Origin: Glycomyces sambucus
Lineage (GTDB): Bacteria > Actinomycetota > Actinomycetes > Mycobacteriales > Micromonosporaceae
NCBI RefSeq assembly: GCF_900102815.1
Contig: NZ_FNGF01000004.1
Span: 124,001 to 188,000 of the forward strand
Reading direction: 5' to 3'
Length of the DNA stretch: 64,000 nucleotides
In this document: piece after piece, positions 34,590 to 42,614 of the stretch
Numbering within the stretch: position 1 is the first letter of the stretch
How the letters are laid out: the number at the start of each line of letters is the position of its first letter
The notes under the pieces: generated by a model
The model's input: only the letters and a program-made list of their open reading frames with translations
Told to the model about the DNA's origin: nothing
The model's database searches: none
Position numbers and translations under genes: made by a program

Positions 34590-34662
34590 GCGGCGGCGGC
34601 CGGGCCTCCGGGCACCTGCCGCCGGCACGGGAGCTCCCGGGTCCGCGGACGTGTGATGCCAT

Positions 34663-34689
34663 GCGGCCCTGGGCTTCGCACTGGGCCGC
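34663..34689. terminator. Possible terminator between the hydrolase and TetR genes
   Basis: GCGGCCC (34663-34669) and GGGCCGC (34683-34689) form a 7-bp stem with a 13-base loop, ending one base before the TetR stop codon. The stem is short, so this is tentative. Confidence 0.4.
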
Positions 34690-35442
34690 TCAGCCGTCCC
34701 CTGCTTCGGCGACCGCGACCGCGATGCCGTCGAGCAGCAGCTCCAGGCCGAAGCGGAAGTCGTTCTCGCCGGTCTCGTCGCCGGTGTCCTCCAGGAGCCC
34801 GCCACTGAAGAGGGCCGCCGCGTCCGGGTACCGCTCGGGGTCGACGAGGCGGGCCATGGCGCGGCCGTACTCGCGCTCGGCGGCGGCCTGGTCCAGGCCG
34901 GTGCCCTCGCGGCCGGCGGCGAGGGACTGCGCGAGCTGCGCGGCGCTGGCGACGTAGCCGCCGACGATCATGAGCGCGCCGACCTTGGCGCCCCAGTCGA
35001 GGCCCGTCAGGCGCAGTGCGCGGAGCCCGGCGTCGAACCAGTCGATCCCGTTGGGGCCGTTGGGCGGGCCGGAGGGCTGGACGTGGGCGAGCCACGGGTG
35101 CGCCGCGAGGACGTCGAGGTGCGCGGTGGCCCACATGCGCATGCGCTCGCGCCAGGGGCCGGTGCCGGCGAGCGCGTCGGGGACGGGGCCGGTCGCGCTG
35201 TCCCGCATGAGGTCGAGCAGTTCGTCCTTGGAGCCGACGTGCCGGTACAGGGACATCTTGGTGACGCCGAGGGACTCGGCGACCCGCGGGAGGGTGGCGG
35301 CCGCGAGGCCCTCGCGGTCGGCCAGGGCGACCGCGGCGTCCACGACGGTCCCGACGTCGAGCTTGGCCGGGCGGCCGAGCTTCGAATCGAGTGGGATGCG
35401 CCACATTCGGGCCAGTTCGAGCGGGACGCGGTCCTGGTCCAT
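34690..35442 (-). CDS. TetR-family repressor of the divergent DUF418 gene
   Basis: A 250-residue TetR protein of the TetR_C (class-A-like) group. The helix-turn-helix lies at about residues 32-80 (DAAVALADREGLAAATLPRVAESLGVTKMSLYRHVGSKDEL), followed by the helical C-terminal domain (MWATAHLDVLAAHPWLAHVQPSGPPN). AAGGAGG lies 10 bases before the ATG. A divergent membrane protein gene is separated by 129 bases with a perfect 8-bp inverted repeat, the probable operator. Confidence 0.88.
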   Translation of the reverse strand: MDQDRVPLELARMWRIPLDSKLGRPAKLDVGTVVDAAVALADREGLAAATLPRVAESLGVTKMSLYRHVGSKDELLDLMRDSATGPVPDALAGTGPWRERMRMWATAHLDVLAAHPWLAHVQPSGPPNGPNGIDWFDAGLRALRLTGLDWGAKVGALMIVGGYVASAAQLAQSLAAGREGTGLDQAAAEREYGRAMARLVDPERYPDAAALFSGGLLEDTGDETGENDFRFGLELLLDGIAVAVAEAGDG

Positions 35443-35490
35443 GGCCTGGCGGTCCTCCTTCCGGTCCTCGCGGTCGATGCGGGGCCATCA

Positions 35491-35521
35491 TTGCACACCC
35501 TATTAGTGTCCCACGTATAGT
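35491..35521 (+). promoter_or_regulatory. Promoter of the DUF418 gene
   Basis: TATAGT (35516-35521) is a good -10 box; TTGCAC (35491-35496) is a weak -35 box with a long 19-bp spacer. The -10 box lies between the two arms of the TTAGTGTC/GACACTAA operator. Confidence 0.5.
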
Positions 35522-35537
35522 ATCCTTCAGACACTAA
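35503..35537. promoter_or_regulatory. TetR operator, wide inverted repeat
   Basis: TTAGTGTC (35503-35510) and GACACTAA (35530-35537) are perfect inverted arms 19 bp apart, flanking the -10 box of the DUF418 gene. The wide spacing suggests two dimer half-sites or a cooperative pair. Confidence 0.7.
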
Positions 35538-35571
35538 CTTGATCCACCGGAACTCGAAACGAAGGAACGAC

Positions 35572-36807
35572 ATGACCACCCCAGTCGCCACCGCGCCGCC
35601 CGCCCGGCCCGGCACCGCCCGCGGCCCCGTCCGCACCGGGGAGCGCGCCCTCGCCCCCGACCTCGCCCGCGGCGCCATGCTCCTGCTCATCGCCCTCGCC
35701 AACAGCGCCGGGTACTTCCTCGCCAGCGCCCCCGGGGTCGCGATCGACCCGCAGGGCGCCGAGCGCGTCTACAACTTCCTCATGGTCGAGCTCGTGCACG
35801 CCCGCGCGTTCCCGCTGTTCGCCCTGCTCTTCGGCTACGGCCTCGTGCAGCTCTCGCGGCGCCAGGAGCAGTCCGGCGCCTCGGCCCGGCAAGTGCGAAA
35901 CGTGCTGCTGCGCAGGGGCCTCGCCCTGTTCGCCTTCGGCGCCGTCCACGGCGTCCTGCTCTACTCCGGCGACTTCCTGGGCGCCTACGGCATCATCTGC
36001 GTCCTCTTCACCCTGCTGCTGCTCCAGCGGTCGGACCGGGTGCACCGCTTCGCCCCCTGGTACCTCGCGGTCGGCGGCGCCTACACGCTGGTCCTCGCGG
36101 CCATGACCACGATCGGCCTCCTCGGCGGCGGCAGCGGCGCTGAAGTGCCGGTGTCCCCGTTCCCCTCGGTCCTGGCGGGCACCTACCTGGAGTCGCTGAC
36201 CGAGCGGGCGGCCGAGTGGCCGGTGCACACGCTGACGATCGTGCCGATGATCCTCATGGTGTGGGTCGGCGCGTGGGCCGCGCGGCACCGCGTCCTCGAA
36301 GCGCCGCAGGAGCACCTGCGGCTGCTGCGCACCACCGCGATCGGCGGCCTCGCCGTCGCGATCACCGCGGGCATGCCGATGGCCCTGCTCACCGCCGGTG
36401 CGATCAGCGTCGACGAGGGCACCGCCGGGTCGGTGAAGATGCTGTACGAGACCTCCGGGTTCTTCGGCGGCCTCGGCTACGGCGCCCTGTTCGGCCTGAT
36501 CGCGTACGCGGTCGGCCGCCGCCGGGACTCGCACGGCCCGGTGCTCACGGCGATCGCGTCCCTGGGGCAGCGCTCGCTGACGGGCTACCTGTTCCAGTCG
36601 GTGGCGTGGCTGGCGCTCGCGGCGCCGTTCGCGCTGGCTCTGCCGGAGCGCACGGACAGCCCGCTGCTGGTGTCGGGGCTGTGCGCGGTCCTGGTGTGGG
36701 CGTTCACGGTCGTCGCCGCCGACGTCATGCGGCGCCTGCGGTACCGGGGCCCGGCGGAGATGCTGCTGCGCCGGCTCGTGTACTTCCGCAAGGCGGGCGA
36801 GCGCTGA
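35572..36807 (+). CDS. DUF418-family membrane protein
   Basis: A 411-residue polytopic membrane protein of the DUF418/YeiB type with about ten hydrophobic segments. It has RFFPLFALLFGYG-like sequence near the N-terminus (HARAFPLFALLFGYGLVQ), the C-terminal DUF418 stretch LGQRSLTGYLFQSVAWLALAAPF and the end motif GPAEMLLRRLVY. An AAGGAA site precedes the ATG. The molecular function of this family is unknown. Control by a divergent TetR suggests response to a small hydrophobic molecule. Confidence 0.87.
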   Translation: MTTPVATAPPARPGTARGPVRTGERALAPDLARGAMLLLIALANSAGYFLASAPGVAIDPQGAERVYNFLMVELVHARAFPLFALLFGYGLVQLSRRQEQSGASARQVRNVLLRRGLALFAFGAVHGVLLYSGDFLGAYGIICVLFTLLLLQRSDRVHRFAPWYLAVGGAYTLVLAAMTTIGLLGGGSGAEVPVSPFPSVLAGTYLESLTERAAEWPVHTLTIVPMILMVWVGAWAARHRVLEAPQEHLRLLRTTAIGGLAVAITAGMPMALLTAGAISVDEGTAGSVKMLYETSGFFGGLGYGALFGLIAYAVGRRRDSHGPVLTAIASLGQRSLTGYLFQSVAWLALAAPFALALPERTDSPLLVSGLCAVLVWAFTVVAADVMRRLRYRGPAEMLLRRLVYFRKAGER

Positions 36808-36824
36808 ACCGAGACGGCATGAGC

Positions 36825-36852
36825 GAGGCCCGCCGGGTGACCGGCGGGCCTC
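36825..36852 (+). terminator. Terminator after the DUF418 gene
   Basis: Perfect 12-bp arms GAGGCCCGCCGG and CCGGCGGGCCTC around GTGA, followed by ACTTTCGT. Confidence 0.9.
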
Positions 36853-36967
36853 ACTTTCGTCAGGTGGGTTTCGGTCGTTCGACAGATGCGGCCCCAGTCG
36901 ACCCCCTCGTAACTTGGCCTCAGGAAACCGCACCACCGCGAGACCGCATCATCACAAGGAGGCCGTC

Positions 36968-38224
36968 ATGAACACCACGCGCGAATGGATCCGCGACCAC
37001 GCCCGACCCCTCGCCGACCCGGGGCCGGTCCTCGCCGCCGCACGGGCGGCCGCGGTCGTGGCGATCGGGGAGAACACCAGGGAGTCGGCCGAGATCGACC
37101 GCCACCGCGTCGATCTGACCACGGCGCTGGTCGAGGAGGCCGGGTATCGGATCGTCGTGATCCCCGACAGCGCCAACGTGGCCGAGCGCATGGACCAGTA
37201 CGTGCTGGGCGAGCGCGAGGACCTGCACGAGGTCGTGCGCAGCGGCTGGCTGCCGAACCGCACCGAGGCCAACGCCGAACTGCTGCGGCGGCTCCGGGCG
37301 TTCAACACGGCGCACGCCGACGACCCGGTGCGGGTGATCGGCAACGGCCCCAGGCAGACCGAGCCCGGAGACTACGACCGGGTGCTGGAGGCCGCGGAGC
37401 GGACCGACCCGGCCGCGGCGGCCGCGATCCGCGAACGGTACGCGGTGATCCGCACCGCGCACGAGGTCAACGAGCACCTCCAGATCCACCAGGGGACCCA
37501 TCCGGGCCGGCCGTTCGCCGAGCTGGCGAGCGAGGCGCTGGACCTGGTGCGGGTGCTCGCGCCCGAGCCGGGGGTGCTGGCGCTGGCCGAGGAGATCACG
37601 GGCTTCCATGCGCACTCGGTGGCCGCGAATCCGGACTTCGGGGCGATCTCGCGGGGCATCGCGGAGCGGATCACCGCCGCGCACGAGGAGGCCGGGGGGA
37701 AGGTCGTGTACTTCGACGGGGTCGCGATGACCGGGGTCCTGTCGGAGGCCGAGGTCGCGGTGAGCCCGGGGCGGCCGTTCATCACCTCGGGGCGGCTGCT
37801 GCGCGAGCGCTTCGGCGCCGGGTACGTCTCGGTGCTCCTGGCGTTCGGCCACGGGGTGATCCGCGACGGGCTGGTGATCCCGGAACCGGCGGAGGGCAAT
37901 GTGGAGCGGCTGCTCCTCGACGCCACCGCGGGGAGCGGGGTCGGCGGCACTGCCGACGGCGCCGAGGGGAGTCCGGCCGGTGGGGACGCCCGGAGCGGCG
38001 ATGGGGGCGCTGCGGGGACCGGGGGCGTCCTGCTGCCGCTGGCCGACGGCGGCTGGCCGGGCGGGGCGACGCGGCTGCGGATCATCGCGGGGGTCTACGA
38101 CCCGGCGGAGGACGGCAAGCACTCGATCGACCTGCCGTCCCTGCCTGAGGCGGTGGACTACCTGGGCTTCGTCCGGGAGATCACCCGGTCGCCGTCGGTC
38201 GGGGAGGTCGCCGTGGCTCGATGA
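36968..38224 (+). CDS. Erythromycin esterase-like protein with altered active-site motif
   Basis: A 418-residue protein of the erythromycin-esterase superfamily: VVAIGENTRESAEIDRHRVDLTTALVEEAGYRIVVIPDS at residues about 28-66, and the later MDQYVLGEREDLHEVV and YVSVLLAFGHGV. In hydrolytic members the first motif reads GEATH(G/N), with a catalytic His; here it is GENTRES, so that His is absent. The C-terminal half carries a Gly/Ala/Ser-rich low-complexity stretch (about 318-355). A strong AAGGAGG precedes the ATG. The catalytic role and any macrolide resistance are doubtful. Confidence 0.78.
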   Translation: MNTTREWIRDHARPLADPGPVLAAARAAAVVAIGENTRESAEIDRHRVDLTTALVEEAGYRIVVIPDSANVAERMDQYVLGEREDLHEVVRSGWLPNRTEANAELLRRLRAFNTAHADDPVRVIGNGPRQTEPGDYDRVLEAAERTDPAAAAAIRERYAVIRTAHEVNEHLQIHQGTHPGRPFAELASEALDLVRVLAPEPGVLALAEEITGFHAHSVAANPDFGAISRGIAERITAAHEEAGGKVVYFDGVAMTGVLSEAEVAVSPGRPFITSGRLLRERFGAGYVSVLLAFGHGVIRDGLVIPEPAEGNVERLLLDATAGSGVGGTADGAEGSPAGGDARSGDGGAAGTGGVLLPLADGGWPGGATRLRIIAGVYDPAEDGKHSIDLPSLPEAVDYLGFVREITRSPSVGEVAVAR

Positions 38225-38241
38225 TGCGGTGCCGGGTGAGG

Positions 38242-38267
38242 GGCCGCCGCCCCCGTGAGCGGCGGCC
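38242..38267. terminator. Terminator between the Ere-like gene and the lyase gene
   Basis: GGCCGCCGC and GCGGCGGCC form perfect 9-bp arms around CCCCGTGA between two convergent genes. Confidence 0.75.
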
Positions 38268-38272
38268 GGGGG

Positions 38273-38935
38273 TCACTTGGTCCAGTACTTGAGGTTGCGG
38301 AAGCGCGCCTCGGCGCGGCCGGAACCGTGGTGGTAGACGCCGTTCTTGAAGTAGCGCCGCGCCGGGCCGCGGTCCTGGAAGGAGCCGATCCAGCGGTCGT
38401 CGATCCACACGCCGAGGGTGCCGCTCTGGGTCCAGTGGGCGAGCTTGAAGTTGAACCACCGGTTCGCCATGCCGGTGGCGAGGACCTGGCCGAAGTCGTA
38501 GTAGCGGATGCTCCCGCCGTTCGCGGCCTGGAACCAGAACATGATGTCCGTGGCGGGCGTTCCGGCGGGGCGGTCCTCGCGGAGGATCTGCACGATGCTG
38601 GGGCCGTCGGTGCCCGAGGGCACGAAGACGTCGCCGTCCCACATGTGCTGGCCGGTGCTGAACTCCTGGTGCCAGCGCAGCTCGGTGCGCGGGTCGGTGG
38701 GGCTGCCCTGGGTGTGCGGCTGGTCGGTGTCGTACACCCACATCGTGTGGACCCCGCCGGAGTGGGAGTACCGGTCGTTCACGTTGAGGTTCCAGGGCTT
38801 CTGGACGGTGTAGGTGAAGTCGGTGCGGGTCCAGCCGTCGGTGGGGGCGGCGTGCGCGGCGCCGGGGAGCAGCGTCGCGGCGGTGGCGCCGGCGCCGGCA
38901 CTGGCGGCGAGGCCGAACAGGGTCCTGCGGTGCAT
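38273..38935 (-). CDS. Secreted polysaccharide lyase-like protein (concanavalin-like fold)
   Basis: A 220-residue exported protein. The N-terminus is a Tat-type signal (HRRTLFGLAASAGAG .. AHA, cleavage near residue 30). The mature part has DPRTELR, IVQILRED and RRYFKNGVYHHGSG. These resemble the R-T-E-L-R, Q-I-H and YFKAGxYNQ motifs of alginate-lyase-type (PL7) and related beta-jelly-roll lyases, though the Q-I-H histidine is replaced by Leu. GGAGG precedes the ATG by 5 bases. The substrate (alginate or glucuronan-like) is not certain. Confidence 0.7.
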   Translation of the reverse strand: MHRRTLFGLAASAGAGATAATLLPGAAHAAPTDGWTRTDFTYTVQKPWNLNVNDRYSHSGGVHTMWVYDTDQPHTQGSPTDPRTELRWHQEFSTGQHMWDGDVFVPSGTDGPSIVQILREDRPAGTPATDIMFWFQAANGGSIRYYDFGQVLATGMANRWFNFKLAHWTQSGTLGVWIDDRWIGSFQDRGPARRYFKNGVYHHGSGRAEARFRNLKYWTK

Positions 38936-39227
38936 GGGTCCTCCAGGGGGCGTGGGTGTCCGCTGCGTGGCTGGGATTACTTAACCATGTTCAGTATTTA
39001 TATGGAAGGATTTGAATCGATTAATCCGAAAGTTTCTTTACGAACCGCTTGTCCCCCGGTGCGGGCGACATGGGGACGGGCGGCCCGCGGCGACCGCCAC
39101 CGTGCTCGTCCCCCGTGCGAGCTACGCCGAAGAGCGCTCTCGACGGTGATGCGGGCAGAAGCGCTGATCCGTAGCGTTCCAGGCAGATCGCGGCGACCCC
39201 CGCCGCGGCATCCGCGAAGGAGTGCGC
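38936..39227. other. Divergent spacer, AT-rich, upstream of the lyase and CPBP genes
   Basis: A strikingly A+T-rich patch (38977-39040) lies in a GC-rich genome. It contains TATAAA on the minus strand (39002-38997) as a candidate -10 for the lyase gene, the palindrome AATCGATT (39015-39022) flanked by GGATT and AATCC, and no coding signal. The half near the CPBP gene (39045-39215) shows nothing recognisable besides its AAGGAG ribosome site. Confidence 0.5.
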
Positions 39228-40064
39228 ATGAGACTCGTATGGCAGCTCGCGGCGGTCGCCCTGATCGCCTTCCTCGGCGGGCAGGCGCTCAACGCCGCCG
39301 ACGGGACCCCCTGGCTGGTCCTGGTGATCGGCCTCGCCACGGCCGTGCTGGCGGTGATCGCCTACCGGTGGGTGGTCGCGAAGACCGAGCGGCGGCCGGT
39401 GACCGAGCTGGGCCGGCCCGGCGCGGTCGGGCAGACCTCGCTGGGGACGCTGCTGGGCGTGGTGATGTTCGGGTTCGTCATCGCGAACATCGCGTTCCTC
39501 GGCCACTACACGGTCGACGGGCTCGGCTCCCCCGGCGGCGCGGTCGGCCTGCTCGGGTTCATGGCCGCCGCGGCGGTCACCGAGGAGCTGCTGTTCCGCG
39601 GCGTGCTGCTGCGGATCGTGGAGGGCCGCTTCGGGTCCGGCATCGCCCTGGCGTCCGTGAGCCTCCTGTTCGGACTCATCCACCTGGTCAACCCGAACGC
39701 GACCCTGTGGGGGGCCGTCGCCATCGCGATCGAGGCCGGCGGGATGCTCGGCGCCGCCTACATCGCCACCCGGAACCTGTGGCTCCCGATCGGCCTCCAC
39801 TTCGGATGGAACACCGCCGCCTCGGCGCTGTTCAGCACCGAGGTCTCGGGCAACGGCACCCCGCAGGGCCTGCTCGACGCCGCCACCTCCGGGCCCGTGG
39901 CCGTCTCCGGCGGCGCCTTCGGCCCCGAGGGCAGCCTGTACGCGGTCGGCTTCGGCGCCTTGATGACCGTGGTCTTCCTATGGATCGCCAAGCGGCGCGG
40001 CAACCTCCAGCCGATCCGTCGCCGCGCCGACCGCACCGCCGCCGCGGCTACACTGCCCCGGTGA
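39228..40064 (+). CDS. CPBP-family intramembrane protease
   Basis: A 278-residue membrane protein with about eight hydrophobic segments. Its CPBP (CAAX protease and bacteriocin-processing) motifs are AVTEELLFRGVLL (EExxxR), ASVSLLFGLIHL (first His) and LPIGLHFGWNTAAS (HxxxN). Such proteins are Abi-type intramembrane metallo-independent proteases. AAGGAG lies 5 bases before the ATG at 39228. The stop overlaps the kinase start (TGATG), so it forms an operon with the following two-component pair. Confidence 0.88.
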   Translation: MRLVWQLAAVALIAFLGGQALNAADGTPWLVLVIGLATAVLAVIAYRWVVAKTERRPVTELGRPGAVGQTSLGTLLGVVMFGFVIANIAFLGHYTVDGLGSPGGAVGLLGFMAAAAVTEELLFRGVLLRIVEGRFGSGIALASVSLLFGLIHLVNPNATLWGAVAIAIEAGGMLGAAYIATRNLWLPIGLHFGWNTAASALFSTEVSGNGTPQGLLDAATSGPVAVSGGAFGPEGSLYAVGFGALMTVVFLWIAKRRGNLQPIRRRADRTAAAATLPR

Positions 40065-41206
40065 TGGAACTCCGGCGGATCCCGGACCGCTGGCGCCGCC
40101 TCGACGTCGCGGTCCGGGACCTCCCCCTCGGACTGCTGCTCGCCGCCCTCTCGTTCCTCCCGGTGCTCCGCGGCCACGAGACCCAGGTCGGCGACCTCCC
40201 CGGCCGCCCGCTCGACGCCCTGGGCCTGGCGATCATGGCCCTCGAATGCCTCCCGCTCGCCTTGCGCCGCAAGCGACCGGCCCTCTCGATGGCACTGGTC
40301 GCGCTCGGTTTCACGCTCGCCTCGCTCGGCAGCTACCACACGGTCGCGGGCACGGCCCTGCCGATCGCGGTGCTGAGCGCGGGCGCGCACCTGGAGCGCT
40401 TCCGGCGCACGGCGATCGCGGTGCTGACGGTGGCGTACGCGGGCCTGGCGCTCGCGCTCGTGCGGCTCGGCTCCACCGAAGGGGCGGCGAGCTTCGCGGT
40501 GTTCTACGTGCTGCTCGCGGCCACCTGGGGCGTCGGCGCGTGGCTGCGCGCGACCCGGGCGGCCGAAGTTGAGCGGCGCCGCCGGGTCGCCGAGGCCACC
40601 CGCACCGCCGAGCGCACGAGCATCGCCCGCGAACTCCACGACGTCGTCACCCACCACGTGACCGCGATGATCGTCCAGGCCGAGGCCGCGCGCTACCTGG
40701 ACGGCGACCGCCTCGACCAGGCCCTGCACGCCGTGGGCGACACCGGGCGCCGGGCCACGGCCGATCTGCGGCACCTCCTCGACCTCCTCGACCCCGATCA
40801 CGGAGCAGAGCCGAGGACGCCTCCGGTGGGCCGGCTCCTCTCGCTCGTGGAGCAGACCCGCCGCGCCGGGCAGCCCGTGGACTTCACCGAGCAGGGCGAG
40901 CCCGCCGCCGCGACCGGCAGCGCCGACCTCGTCGCCTACCGCGTGGTCCAGGAGGGACTCACCAACGCGCTCAAGCACGCCCGCGGCGCCGACACCGCAG
41001 TCCTGGTGCGCCACCGCGGCTCCGAGATCGCCGTGGAGGTCCGGTCCGGCCGCTCGGCCGCCGGGCCCGCGGCGGAGGGCTCGGGCCGGGGCCTGGCCGG
41101 GCTGCGCGAGCGGGTGGACCTGCTCGGCGGGGAGTTCGACGCCGGTCCGGGCGCCGACGGCGGCTTCGTCGTGCGCGCCCGCATCCCCGCGGGGAGCCCG
41201 TCGTGA
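40064..41206 (+). CDS. Two-component sensor histidine kinase (NarL-type partner)
   Basis: A 380-residue kinase. Residues about 20-165 hold four to five membrane segments; the HisKA_3 dimerisation region has ARELHDVVTHHVTAMIVQAE with the phosphorylated His192. The HATPase domain follows (VQEGLTNALKHARG, GRGLAGLRERVDLLGG). The ATG overlaps the CPBP stop, with an in-frame GTG one codon earlier, and the stop overlaps the regulator start (GTGA). The signal is unknown; the membrane sensor is small, as in envelope-stress kinases. Confidence 0.92.
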   Translation: MELRRIPDRWRRLDVAVRDLPLGLLLAALSFLPVLRGHETQVGDLPGRPLDALGLAIMALECLPLALRRKRPALSMALVALGFTLASLGSYHTVAGTALPIAVLSAGAHLERFRRTAIAVLTVAYAGLALALVRLGSTEGAASFAVFYVLLAATWGVGAWLRATRAAEVERRRRVAEATRTAERTSIARELHDVVTHHVTAMIVQAEAARYLDGDRLDQALHAVGDTGRRATADLRHLLDLLDPDHGAEPRTPPVGRLLSLVEQTRRAGQPVDFTEQGEPAAATGSADLVAYRVVQEGLTNALKHARGADTAVLVRHRGSEIAVEVRSGRSAAGPAAEGSGRGLAGLRERVDLLGGEFDAGPGADGGFVVRARIPAGSPS

Positions 41207-41862
41207 GCGATCCGATCCGCGTCCTCGTCTGCGACGACCAGATGCTCGTGCGCACCGGCCTGGTCACCATCATCGACGCCCAGCCCGACCTGGAGGTGGC
41301 GGGCGAGTGCGGCGACGGCAGGACCGCCGTCGACCTCGCCCGGCGCCTGCAACCCGACGTGGTCGTCATGGACGTGCGCATGCCGGTCCTCGACGGCATC
41401 GAGGCCACCCGGCTCCTCGCCGGCTCGACCGCGACCGAGCCGGTCAAGGTCCTGGTGGTGACCACGTTCAACCTCGACGAGTACGTCTACGAGGCGCTGC
41501 GCGCGGGCGCGAGCGGGTTCCTCCTCAAGGACGCGCCGCCCCCGAAGCTGCTGCAGGGCATCCGGACCGTGGCAACCGGCGCCGCGCTGCTCGACCCGGA
41601 GGTGACGCGTGCGCTCGTCGGCCGGTACGCCGCCCGCATCCGCCCCGGCGGCGCGGCCGACCCCGAGTCGCCGCTGACGCCGAGGGAGCTGGAGGTGCTG
41701 CGGCTCCTCGCGGACGGGCGCTCCAACGGCGAGATCGCCGCCGCCCTGGTCATCAGCCCCGAGACGGTGAAGACCTTCGTCTCGCGCATCCTCGCCAAGC
41801 TCGGCCTGCGCGACCGCGTGCAGGCCGTGGTCTACGCCTACCGGCACGGCCTGGTCAGCTGA
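41203..41862 (+). CDS. NarL/LuxR-family response regulator
   Basis: A 219-residue response regulator. The receiver domain has the acidic pocket (VLVCDDQ) and phospho-acceptor Asp57 in VVVMDVRMPVLDG; the LuxR helix-turn-helix is at the C-terminus (LTPRELEVLRLLADGRSNGEIAAALVISPETVKTFVSRILAKLGLRDR). The GTG start is coupled to the kinase by GTGA. Its last codons overlap the end of the convergent MerR gene by 8 bp. Confidence 0.93.
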   Translation: MSDPIRVLVCDDQMLVRTGLVTIIDAQPDLEVAGECGDGRTAVDLARRLQPDVVVMDVRMPVLDGIEATRLLAGSTATEPVKVLVVTTFNLDEYVYEALRAGASGFLLKDAPPPKLLQGIRTVATGAALLDPEVTRALVGRYAARIRPGGAADPESPLTPRELEVLRLLADGRSNGEIAAALVISPETVKTFVSRILAKLGLRDRVQAVVYAYRHGLVS

Positions 41863-42556
41863 CCGGGACCTCCAGGACCGTCACGCGCGCACCGTCCCCG
41901 TCGGCAAGCCGCTCCTCGAGCGCTGGCCCGGCGACCGCGAGGCCCTGGCGCGCGAGCCAGTCGAACAGCTCCAGGCCCGCCGGGACCAGCCCGTGCCCGG
42001 GGGGCACGACGGCGCGGACCACCCGCCGGGCGGGGAGCGTCAGCACCTCGGTGCCGTCCACGGCGGCGAACGCGGCGTCGAAGCCGCCGTCCGGGGCGCC
42101 GGTGAGCCAGCTCAAGAGCGCGCCGGGCGATGCGCCGCAGACGGCGGCCAGTTCGGACGGACGGCCGACCCGGACCCGTTCGATCCGCATGCGCCGCTCC
42201 CCCACCGCGGTCTCCTGCGGCAGGATCGCGGGGGCGACCGCGAGCCGGTCCTCGGCGGCGGCGAGCGCGGCGGTCAGGTCGGCCAGGTCGCGCCGCAGGG
42301 CGATCACGGTCTCCGCAAGCAGCGCATGCACTTCCGGTTCGGGCGCGTCGACGGCGTCGTGGATCTGGCGCAGCGAGAGGCCGAGGCGCTGGAGGCCGCG
42401 GATGCGCTCCAGCCGGGCGAGTTCGCCCGCGCCGTACCAGCGGTAGCCGGACTCGCGGCTCACCGCGGCGGGCGGGAGCAGTCCGATCCGGTCGTAGTAG
42501 CGGAGGGTCCGCTCCGAGACCCCGGTCATGCGCGCGAGCGCGCCGATGCGCCACAT
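41855..42556 (-). CDS. MerR-family regulator with effector-binding domain
   Basis: A 233-residue MerR-type regulator. The winged helix is at residues 1-70 (WRIGALARMTGVSERTLRYYDRIGLLPPAAVSRESGYRWYGAGEL), a coiled coil lies at about 75-115, and the C-terminal half resembles a GyrI-like effector domain (RRVVRAVVPPGHGLVPAGLELFDWLARQG). GGAGGTGG lies 7 bases before the ATG. It is divergent from a membrane protein gene, whose promoter has a palindrome in a long spacer, the MerR signature. Confidence 0.87.
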   Translation of the reverse strand: MWRIGALARMTGVSERTLRYYDRIGLLPPAAVSRESGYRWYGAGELARLERIRGLQRLGLSLRQIHDAVDAPEPEVHALLAETVIALRRDLADLTAALAAAEDRLAVAPAILPQETAVGERRMRIERVRVGRPSELAAVCGASPGALLSWLTGAPDGGFDAAFAAVDGTEVLTLPARRVVRAVVPPGHGLVPAGLELFDWLARQGLAVAGPALEERLADGDGARVTVLEVPVS

Positions 42557-42574
42557 GGGATGCCACCTCCGGGC

Positions 42575-42606
42575 TTGACCTTCTCCCTGCGTCAGGGTTC
42601 TAGCGT
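42575..42606 (+). promoter_or_regulatory. MerR-type promoter of the 42615 membrane gene
   Basis: TTGACC (42575-42580) and TAGCGT (42601-42606) are separated by 20 bp, longer than the normal 17, with the palindrome CCCTG-CGT-CAGGG (42585-42597) in the spacer. This geometry is typical of MerR-activated promoters. Transcription would begin 1-3 bases before the ATG at 42615, so the message is nearly leaderless. Confidence 0.65.
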
Positions 42607-42614
42607 CCCAGGAC

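Noticed and set aside
36968..38224. Calling the Ere-like gene a macrolide-resistance gene
   Set aside because: The catalytic His of the GEATH motif is missing, so resistance cannot be claimed.
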